64,000 nt of DNA. Source: Streptomyces rugosispiralis. Lineage in GTDB: Bacteria > Actinomycetota > Actinomycetes > Streptomycetales > Streptomycetaceae. The stretch is from NCBI RefSeq assembly GCF_024505145.1, contig NZ_JANIAA010000031.1, forward strand, positions 60,386-124,385, given 5' to 3'. The position numbers were made by a program, and so were the translations under genes. Shown here piece after piece: positions 50,770 to 57,822 of the stretch (the first letter of the stretch is position 1; every line of letters starts with the position of its first letter). A model generated the notes under the pieces. The model did not search any database and was not told the DNA's origin. It worked only from the letters and a program-made list of their open reading frames with translations.

Positions 50770-51139
50770 GAATGTCCGGCTCTCCCAGTCGGCCAAGGAC
50801 CGGCTGGTCTGGCTGAAACGCACTACAGGCATCACCCAGTGGAACGTTCTGTGCCGCTGGGCCCTCGCTCTCTCCCTCAAGGACCCGTCGACGCCCCTGG
50901 TGAAGGAGATCGTCACGGACTCCAACGTCGAGATGTCGTGGAGGACCTTCACCGGTCAGCACGGCGACATCTACCTGGCACTCCTCAAACAGCGCTGTCT
51001 CGCCGACGGCGAGGAGCCGACCGAGGAGAACGTGGCCAAGGCACTCGTGGTCCACCTGCACCGTGGGGTCGGCTACCTCGGCGGTCACAAGGGGATGGCC
51101 ACCGTCGAAGGGCTCGTCGGCTCCCTGGTGAAGCAGTGA
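50759..51139 (+). CDS. dndE: DndE
   Basis: 126 residues from ATG 50759. VRLSQSAKDRLVWLKRTTGITQWNVLCRWALALSL at the N-terminus is the DndE signature, and LVVHLHRGVGYLGG is conserved near the end. It binds nicked DNA and works with DndC and DndD in sulfur insertion. Last gene of dndBCDE, followed by a strong hairpin that also ends the convergent operon. Confidence 0.93.
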   Translation: MSLENVRLSQSAKDRLVWLKRTTGITQWNVLCRWALALSLKDPSTPLVKEIVTDSNVEMSWRTFTGQHGDIYLALLKQRCLADGEEPTEENVAKALVVHLHRGVGYLGGHKGMATVEGLVGSLVKQ

Positions 51140-51149
51140 CCGTGCTTTT

Positions 51150-51194
51150 CACAGGGTGGGAACCAGCGGCTCAGCTGCCGGCCCCCACCCTGTG
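51150..51194. terminator. 11-bp hairpin between dndE and the convergent Dnd-associated operon
   Basis: CACAGGGTGGG (51150-51160) and CCCACCCTGTG (51184-51194). The loop contains a second GC-rich pair. It is preceded by CTTTT on the plus strand. Probably bidirectional. Confidence 0.82.
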
Positions 51195-51208
51195 AGCGGC
51201 TTGTTGCA

Positions 51209-51676
51209 CTACCCGTCGAGGTCCGCAAACTGCAGCAACTGAGCCAAGTCGTCTTCCTTCTCCGAGGGGGAGGTGAGTGCGTCCATGACGAGGGAGCTGA
51301 CAATGGTGACCAGGTCGCGGCTGCCGCTGGTGTTCAGCTCGCCCTGGATGAAGTTGAGACCGGCATTGGCATACTCCTCAAAGATCTTGATCCGCTCCGC
51401 CAGGCGCTCATCGGCCAGGATTTTCGGGTCGTCGTGAGCTTCTGCCGCGGCAATCATGTCGATGAGGACATCGCCGTACTGCCTGCCGTCCATGAGAGCC
51501 AGGCGGATTGACTCGCCAGCCTTGTCGAAGGGGGCGGGCTTGCCCTTCCGGCGGCCGAGGGCCGCGGCGAACATCAGGGCGTCGACCATGGCGCGGAAGG
51601 GGCCGTCCTTGCCGGTCAGGTCACTGAGCAACTGCTCGTGTACCGCTGGCCTACGGAAGCGATCTTCGGCTGCCAT
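51209..51676 (-). CDS. Dnd system-associated protein 4-like
   Basis: 155 residues. DGPFRAMVDALMFAAALGRRKGKPAPF in the first third and LNTSGSRDLVTIVSSLV near the end match the family called DNA phosphorothioation-associated protein 4. No catalytic motif is visible, and it is mainly helical. It starts at ATG 51676 with a TGATG junction to the SMC-like gene, so it is coupled as the last gene of the eight-gene minus-strand operon. Function unknown; perhaps an adaptor for the SMC-like ATPase. Confidence 0.82.
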   Translation of the reverse strand: MAAEDRFRRPAVHEQLLSDLTGKDGPFRAMVDALMFAAALGRRKGKPAPFDKAGESIRLALMDGRQYGDVLIDMIAAAEAHDDPKILADERLAERIKIFEEYANAGLNFIQGELNTSGSRDLVTIVSSLVMDALTSPSEKEDDLAQLLQFADLDG

Positions 51677-53730
51677 CAGACGGTCACCTCTTCCAGAAGG
51701 GTGCGCTCGAAGTCGCCGTGCGTCACGTACGGGACGGTGCGGTTGTTGATCTCGATCGTCTCCTCGGCAGCGTCCCTGTTGGGCGTCACTGAGCGGAGGA
51801 CGTACATCCGGGTCGCGGCGCCCTGCAGGTGCTCCATGACCTTGCCGCGTGCCTGAGACTGCGACAGCAGCGTGACGATCTGCGAGGTGAGTTTAGGCAG
51901 CGCCGCGGAGATGTCCTCCTGGTAAGTCAGGTCGAGGCTGCCGAAGGGCGCGTCCATGACGACCGGGTATATGCCGCCCTCATCGAGGATTTCCTCACTG
52001 TTGTTGTTCTTGCGCTCGTGGATCTCATGGGCCAGTTCGGAGACGGCGCCGACGAAGGAGAGCCCCAGTACCTGGTTCTCACCGGTGCTGCGGATGGCCA
52101 CGCCTGCGGGCGAAGTCAGCTGCAGCTCGAAGGCGGGTGTGAGTACCGGGGTGTGCGACTTGATGTAGATGCGAGAGAACACCTCCTTGACTTTCGCGTC
52201 AAGACGGAGGCGTACCTCCTCGGTCTTCACCTCTAGGACCTCGCTGAAGGCATCCAAGACCTCGTTGACGAGGTTGACCTGCTGCTGCACCCTGCGGGAC
52301 TCTTCGTCGGCCGCCTCGGCGGAGCGGAAGCGCCGCTTGACCTTCTCGATTTCCAGGTCAAGCTCGGCAACAATCTCCTCGAGACGCCGGTGCTCCGACA
52401 TGGCAGCTATGCGCTTCTCGTCGTACTCCTTGCGGTTCTGCTCCAGGCGCTGCACATCCTGCACGTCGACACCTTGGAGCTGCCGGTCGACCTCGCTCCT
52501 TTCGGCATCGAGACGTGCAATGGTGTCCTCACATGCCTGCATGTCCTCGGCGGACTGACGCAGCTCCTCCAGCAGGGCTCGGCGTGCGTCCCCCAGGTGC
52601 TTCATCTGACCACTGACGTACATCCAGCGGGCTTCGACATCAGCAAGGCCGGCGTTGTAGCGACGCTTGTCAAGTTCTTCGAATGCTGGTGAGCCGGGCG
52701 CAACAGGGGTGCCGCACATGCACCGGCCCTCCTCTATCAGGCCGTCGATGAAGTCCCGCTGGATGCCGGCGGGCAGCTCACGCCGACGGCGCATCCCGTC
52801 GGCGAGGTCGATAACTGTTTCATCGACCCCACCAGTGAAGGCCAGGAAGCCCCCCTTCGATAGGAGGTCTCGCTTGCGGGCTAGCCGTTCCTGTAGCCGC
52901 ACCTGCTCGTCAGCTGTCTGCTTGCCGATTCGCTGGCGTTCTTTCTGAAGCGGCGCGGCCTGCTCATTGTCCCGGAGCGCCCGCTCCATCGCCTCGACCT
53001 GAGCCTTGTAACTGCTGATGTCCCGCGACACCTCGAGCGCCCGCTCGCGGGTGTCCATCTGACGCTGTTCCAGCTGCTCTTGATCGTCGCGCAACTGCTG
53101 TAGACGGGTGCCGCCGTCCTTGCCCAGCTCCTTGGCCAGCCGCCGAGCAGCCTTCGGCAGGTGATCGTTGATCGCGCGCTCGATGGCCTCCAGCCCTAGG
53201 AGCGTCTTGATCGCTTGCTTGACCTCACCGTTGTTCTCCTCAGCAGTGAACATCTTTTCCATGCGCTCACCGTTGAAGAAGAAGAAACGTCGCAGGGCTT
53301 CCGGCAGGATCTTCTCGATGCGATCTTGACCGTTCGGGACCTGGTGACTCTCACCGCGGCGCACCTCGGTGACAACGAGCCGCGGTGTCACTGGACCTTG
53401 TTCATCGGCGTCCTTGACCACCGAAACCTCACGCAGGACGGCGAAGATAGTGCCATCGTGCTCGAACTCCAGCTTGACGGAGGCACTCACGGGCTCCCCG
53501 AAGCCCGTGTCCGCCCACTTCTGGTCGTGCACCACACGATGCTGCTGCTCCACGTCGGCGGAGAACGTCCCGTAAAGGGCCCAGGTGAAGGCGTTGAGAA
53601 GCGTCGTCTTGCCAGCACCGTTGTTGCCGAAGACGAGGACGGTCGGCTTGTCGTCGTCGACGTCGAGCTCAAGGACCTGACGGCCATAGAAGGCACGGAA
53701 GTTGTCGAGGGTGAGTTTGAGGAGCTTCAC
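51676..53730 (-). CDS. second DndD/Rad50-like SMC ATPase
   Basis: 684 residues from GTG 53730 (GTGA overlap with the 68-aa gene). Walker A GNNGAGKTT (35-43), FFFNGERMEKMF (a DndD-type element) and coiled coils on both sides of a Cys pair CMCG near residue 340, close to a Rad50 zinc hook but CxC rather than CxxC. A degenerate signature (STGENQVLGLSF) and Walker B YPVVMDAPFGSLD follow. It is a paralogue of the DndD in the facing operon, and its operon with a helicase-nuclease suggests it acts in restriction rather than modification. Confidence 0.85.
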   Translation of the reverse strand: MKLLKLTLDNFRAFYGRQVLELDVDDDKPTVLVFGNNGAGKTTLLNAFTWALYGTFSADVEQQHRVVHDQKWADTGFGEPVSASVKLEFEHDGTIFAVLREVSVVKDADEQGPVTPRLVVTEVRRGESHQVPNGQDRIEKILPEALRRFFFFNGERMEKMFTAEENNGEVKQAIKTLLGLEAIERAINDHLPKAARRLAKELGKDGGTRLQQLRDDQEQLEQRQMDTRERALEVSRDISSYKAQVEAMERALRDNEQAAPLQKERQRIGKQTADEQVRLQERLARKRDLLSKGGFLAFTGGVDETVIDLADGMRRRRELPAGIQRDFIDGLIEEGRCMCGTPVAPGSPAFEELDKRRYNAGLADVEARWMYVSGQMKHLGDARRALLEELRQSAEDMQACEDTIARLDAERSEVDRQLQGVDVQDVQRLEQNRKEYDEKRIAAMSEHRRLEEIVAELDLEIEKVKRRFRSAEAADEESRRVQQQVNLVNEVLDAFSEVLEVKTEEVRLRLDAKVKEVFSRIYIKSHTPVLTPAFELQLTSPAGVAIRSTGENQVLGLSFVGAVSELAHEIHERKNNNSEEILDEGGIYPVVMDAPFGSLDLTYQEDISAALPKLTSQIVTLLSQSQARGKVMEHLQGAATRMYVLRSVTPNRDAAEETIEINNRTVPYVTHGDFERTLLEEVTV

Positions 53731-53933
53731 TTCGTCAGCTCCCGCGTCGCATCGACGATCTTTTGAACGAGCATCGTCGGGTTCTTGATGTGCAGGTTCT
53801 CCCGTTCCAGTCCCATGACGTTCTTGGCGAGCTTCATTGCCTCCGGCGACAGCGCGCCGAGGATCGCCTCCGCTGTCCTCTGGTCACTCAAGGGAACCCC
53901 TCCGGCAAGTGGTGTGGTTTTCGGGTCGGTCAT
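53727..53933 (-). CDS. 68-aa protein coupled to the SMC-like ATPase
   Basis: ATG 53933, 8 nt after the helicase stop; its stop overlaps the SMC-like GTG by 4 nt (GTGA). The product is mostly helical (QRTAEAILGALSPEAMKLAKNVMGLERENLHIKNPTMLVQKIVDATRELTK) with no known motif. Placement between helicase and ATPase in a fully coupled operon makes it a real gene and possibly a small subunit of the complex. Function unknown. Confidence 0.8.
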   Translation of the reverse strand: MTDPKTTPLAGGVPLSDQRTAEAILGALSPEAMKLAKNVMGLERENLHIKNPTMLVQKIVDATRELTK

Positions 53934-53941
53934 GGGGATGG

Positions 53942-56086
53942 TCAGGCATCGAGAAGTCCATAACGGATGCGGAGCGGCCGCAGGATGTCGAGAGTCTCGG
54001 CTTCGTTGTCGGCGAGGTGGGCGAACTCGGTGACGCGAGTCAGTTCGCGGCGGACCATGCGGCGCTCGGTCTCGCGCCGTATCCAGGTGGCGTCCTCGGG
54101 CGGTACGACGATGAAGTCGACGATGTCCGCCCGCTGCTTCCCGGGCGCCTGCCGGAGCACGCGCCCGCGCCGCTGAATGAACTGGCGTGGGTTGGACGAG
54201 CTGGCTAGCAGATACGCGGTCCGGGCCGCTGGGACGTCCACACCTTCGTCGAGACACCGCATGGACGCGATGACCTTGAGCTCGCGGTCGGTGAAGCGCC
54301 TGAGGACCTCCTTCCGCTCGGACCGGGGCGTTTCAGAGGTATAGCGCGCTGCTGACATGCGCAGTTGGTTGCCGACGAGGTCCAGTGCCTGGTCCAGTTG
54401 TGTGGGCTCGTCGGGCACGCCATCCTCGTAGCTGAGGGGATGACGGCCCTCCGCGCAGTACAGCAGCTGGTACCAGTCATCGTGACGTTTTGCTACCTGC
54501 TCCCTGATGGCGTCGAGCTTGCCGCGAGCATGGCCCAAAATGTTGGCCCGCTTGCGGAGCAGTGCACCTAGCGGGCTGTCGTCGTCCGCCTCATCGGTGA
54601 ATTCCTGCGTGACCAGGACCTTGGCGATCTTCTCGGTCACCTCGACGTACAGTTCGGTCTCCAACGCATCAAGTTCGACCACGACCGGCGTGTAGCTATA
54701 GCGGCAGAGCGCCCCGGCTCGGATGGCATCGCCGATGCCCATCTCGAAGACGACGTCGCCGAAGTACCCGGTGAGGGCGGCTGTCCCTTCGTCGTCGAAC
54801 CATCGCTCAGGCGTGGCCGAGAGCCCCAAGCGAAACGATGCGCTCTCGGGCAGCACGGTCCGCAAATGCCTGGCGCCGAGGTTGTGCACCTCGTCGGCGA
54901 CCAACAGCAGACGTCCCCTGTACCTGTCGAGTACGCCTTGGAATGCGGCCTCCCCAAAAGTCTTGTTGGTGGTGATGACGACGCCGCCTCGGGCGGCACC
55001 CAACGCCAGGGCGTCGAGCAGGTGGGAGGCCCTCCGGTACCAGCTGTCAGTGGACTCGTAAGCCCGTACCGGCGTCACACCGAACCAGGTGACGTCCGCC
55101 GCCCACTGGTCCACCAGGTGCTGGTAGGGCACGACCACCACGGTGAGGAGGGGCTGACCCTGCCCGCGCAGTGCCTTGCCCAATTGGGTCGCCGCCGCCA
55201 GGGCGGTCAGGGTCTTGCCCGTGCCGGTAGCCATGCGGAAAATGCCCCGGCCTTGGTTGGTGATCCAGGCCTTCACCGCTTCCTTCTGGTAGCCACGGAA
55301 TCGGAGTTCCGCGGGAATTGTGAGCATTCCGGCGGAGTCCTGTGGCGTAATGGAGATCGGAGCGCCGTTTGCCGGGACCTCGTCCGCACTGGTCTGGTCG
55401 GGTGCCTCGCGGGCGCACCGTTCGATGATGACCGTGGCTGCGTCGGTGAACGGCATGACCCGCAGCATGGGCGTGCGGTCGTGCCACAGATCGTCGAAGT
55501 CCCGGCTGATGCGGAGGGCCCGTTCGCGGTCCCGGTCGTCCCAACTGCGGAAGACCTCGATGGCCTCGAAGTTCCCAACCAGCCCGGACAGCGTCTCGTT
55601 GGCGCTCCCCTTGTAAGCGACGAGATCATGTGCGTCCCGGAAGAGGCCGATCTTCTCGTGGTACATGCCGACGCGATTGCCCGAAGCCACGTAGGCGAGC
55701 TTGATGTCGAGTCGGCCCTCGGCAATGAGCGTGCCCAGTTTTCCCAGGCCCTTCGCCGCCCGCGGGTCCTGCACGGCGCGTTCGAGGTCACGGAGAGCTG
55801 CTTTCTCCAGCACGGTACGCAATGCGTAACCGCTCTCGATCTCCGCGATGTCGTCTGGCTGGAGATACGGTGAAGCGACGAGACGCATCGTGCCGCCCCG
55901 CTCGGTGAAATGGTTCAGCCCCTCTCCGAGCACGGCGAGGGCGGAGGCGGTGAAGTAGCCGACGGCGCGGTCGTACCGGTCGGCTGCGCGCAGGGCCGGG
56001 ACGTAGAGGTCCGCAACGACGTCACTGCGGTCGCTGCGGTAGTCACCGCGCAGGTCACAGTCTCGGAGGTAGGTGGTGGTAGTCAT
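53942..56086 (-). CDS. PLD-nuclease/SF2-helicase, DNA phosphorothioation system restriction enzyme type
   Basis: 714 residues. The N-terminal phospholipase-D-like nuclease part has MYHEKIGLF (His143, Lys145) and YKGSANET (about 159-165). The helicase part has Walker A MATGTGKT (285-292), DEVHN (398-402), LGLSATPERW and QFIQRRGRVLRQ. This fusion matches the family annotated as DNA phosphorothioation system restriction enzyme. It is the most likely DNA-cleaving member, using ATP to translocate on DNA that lacks sulfur. It starts through a TGATG junction with the 524-aa gene. Confidence 0.87.
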   Translation of the reverse strand: MTTTTYLRDCDLRGDYRSDRSDVVADLYVPALRAADRYDRAVGYFTASALAVLGEGLNHFTERGGTMRLVASPYLQPDDIAEIESGYALRTVLEKAALRDLERAVQDPRAAKGLGKLGTLIAEGRLDIKLAYVASGNRVGMYHEKIGLFRDAHDLVAYKGSANETLSGLVGNFEAIEVFRSWDDRDRERALRISRDFDDLWHDRTPMLRVMPFTDAATVIIERCAREAPDQTSADEVPANGAPISITPQDSAGMLTIPAELRFRGYQKEAVKAWITNQGRGIFRMATGTGKTLTALAAATQLGKALRGQGQPLLTVVVVPYQHLVDQWAADVTWFGVTPVRAYESTDSWYRRASHLLDALALGAARGGVVITTNKTFGEAAFQGVLDRYRGRLLLVADEVHNLGARHLRTVLPESASFRLGLSATPERWFDDEGTAALTGYFGDVVFEMGIGDAIRAGALCRYSYTPVVVELDALETELYVEVTEKIAKVLVTQEFTDEADDDSPLGALLRKRANILGHARGKLDAIREQVAKRHDDWYQLLYCAEGRHPLSYEDGVPDEPTQLDQALDLVGNQLRMSAARYTSETPRSERKEVLRRFTDRELKVIASMRCLDEGVDVPAARTAYLLASSSNPRQFIQRRGRVLRQAPGKQRADIVDFIVVPPEDATWIRRETERRMVRRELTRVTEFAHLADNEAETLDILRPLRIRYGLLDA

Positions 56087-57660
56087 CAGAAGTCCAGCCC
56101 CATGTCCTTCATCAGCTCGACGGCGGAGGGCACGTGGTCCGCAGTGACTGAGGCGGCCTTGCTCGTCGGCTGCTGCCAGCGCCTCTGCTCGGGCCCTACG
56201 TCGGACAAGCGGCGCACAACGCCCCCGCGTGAGGTGAACGGGGCGGAGGACATGGTCTGCCTCACGCTTGACTCCTTGATGGTGAAATCCCTGGTCAGCT
56301 TCTTGATCACCTCATAAGAGGGCACTGCGCCCCCAGCTTCGTCCACCATGTCGGCGACGAGCTCCCGGAGCGGCTTGTAGACGGGCATACCCCACTCACT
56401 GAGAGCCCACGTGTCGCGGTCGCTGCGGTGAAAACGAATGTCGGCGTCGAGCTCCCGCCTCAGCGGCGTCAGCCTCCTGGTCGGGGCACAGCGGTGTCTC
56501 AGATCCTGCGTGGACAGTGGGTGCCCCGCCTCCACGAGTGCTGATTCGACGGTGTCCATGACCGTCGTGTCGCTCGCAGCTGGGGCCGTGGACGCGGCGT
56601 CGCCCGGCCTTGTCGCACCGTTGGACTGCGCAGTCCGGGGCGCCTGGTCCGTCGGCACGGTCGTTTCTACGCCGCTGTCAGGACACACGGTCGGGACTAC
56701 CGAGTCCGGTGTCGTCCCGAGACGGCGCGCGGGAGCACTCGTTGCGGGGACCGGGACCTCGACGTCACCCACGCCGAGGCACCATCGTCCGTCCTCTCCG
56801 ACGTATGCCCCGCTCACCTGACGGGCGAGCTGCTGCAGCTCACCCTGCAGGCGTTCGGCGTTGAGCAAGAAGGTGCCGAGGTCGTCGACCACTCCCTGCT
56901 CCACGTACAGTGCTCGCAGGCGGGCGAGCGCTCCCCACAGAGGATCGGCAACGTCGCCGTGCTCCTCATGGGGGGTCCCCGACTCCACATCCGTGTAGTG
57001 CTGATGAGGAACCTTCGCGGACGTGATCGACGCGGGGGCAGCATCGCGGCTGACCAGGGCATGCGAAGCGCTGACTCCACGGGGGTCGGTGCTGAGGGAC
57101 ACCACTTGGTGGGTCATGACGAGGAGACCCGACCGTGCCAGCCATCGGCGCAGGCGGCTCTGCTCAGACCCGATCCGCACGCCAGCGTCCCGCAGGAGCC
57201 GTTCCGCTGTCCCCAACGCCATGGTCTCGTCAGGCTCCATGTTCAGGGCATCCAGTGTCTTCTGCTGCTCGCGCTGGATGTCTCCGTCGAAGACCCACCC
57301 GTCCCTCCTGGAACCAGGCCAAATGAGCCCGCAGAGGAGATCGAGGACGGTGAGACCACCGTCGTCCGTGACCTCCACGGCGAGCTGCGGGTATCGAGAG
57401 GTCAAGTCCTCCTCAATGACCGGGTGGGCGATTTCGCGTTCGACGACCGCAACAGCGTGGCGCAACCCTGCGTCCTCCTCGATGACGTCCTGCAGGGACT
57501 GCGGCAGATCGTTCCGACGCCGGTGGATGACGTGCCTGAAGGTGTGCAGCTCCGATGCGAGCGAGTCCAGCGGCCTGGGATCAGTGGCGCAGACGTGTTC
57601 CTCGACGATGATCTGTTCCAGGTCGTGCAACCCGCGGTACCACTTCGCGATCTTGTCCAC
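56086..57660 (-). CDS. 524-aa Dnd-operon protein of unknown function with C-terminal winged-helix-like part
   Basis: Starts GTG 57660. The first 300 residues are helical with several Arg/Glu-rich stretches (SELHTFRHVIHRRRNDLPQSL). A Pro/Thr/Ala-rich linker is at about 300-360. The end (HPLSTQDLRHRC..., then PSYEVIKKLTRDFTIKESSVRQTMSSAPFTSRGGVVRRL) reads like two tandem winged helices, a DNA-binding arrangement. No catalytic motif is visible. The single-base TGATG overlap ties it to the helicase gene. It could be the specificity or DNA-sensing subunit (inference). Confidence 0.75.
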   Translation of the reverse strand: MDKIAKWYRGLHDLEQIIVEEHVCATDPRPLDSLASELHTFRHVIHRRRNDLPQSLQDVIEEDAGLRHAVAVVEREIAHPVIEEDLTSRYPQLAVEVTDDGGLTVLDLLCGLIWPGSRRDGWVFDGDIQREQQKTLDALNMEPDETMALGTAERLLRDAGVRIGSEQSRLRRWLARSGLLVMTHQVVSLSTDPRGVSASHALVSRDAAPASITSAKVPHQHYTDVESGTPHEEHGDVADPLWGALARLRALYVEQGVVDDLGTFLLNAERLQGELQQLARQVSGAYVGEDGRWCLGVGDVEVPVPATSAPARRLGTTPDSVVPTVCPDSGVETTVPTDQAPRTAQSNGATRPGDAASTAPAASDTTVMDTVESALVEAGHPLSTQDLRHRCAPTRRLTPLRRELDADIRFHRSDRDTWALSEWGMPVYKPLRELVADMVDEAGGAVPSYEVIKKLTRDFTIKESSVRQTMSSAPFTSRGGVVRRLSDVGPEQRRWQQPTSKAASVTADHVPSAVELMKDMGLDF

Positions 57661-57731
57661 TTTCCACCCCGCTCGTCCCCGCTACTCGACCGGTACGCGG
57701 CCCCCAGTGCAGCCCCGTACGGCTATCCCCT

Positions 57732-57756
57732 GGGTGCACACACGCTGCGTGCACCC
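57732..57756. promoter_or_regulatory. GGGTGCAC inverted repeat between operon halves
   Basis: GGGTGCAC (57732-57739)-N9-GTGCACCC (57749-57756), with a third box GGGTGCAC at 57785-57792. It lies in the 162-nt gap between the DGQHR gene and the 524-aa gene, the second-largest gap in the operon after the DGQHR leader region aside. It may be an operator for an internal promoter or an RNA hairpin. Confidence 0.6.
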
Positions 57757-57822
57757 GCTGAACCCCGCACTCGCCCCCTGGGAGCGGGTGCACGAGGCCG
57801 ACCTTGTCTATGCGGTCGCCGT

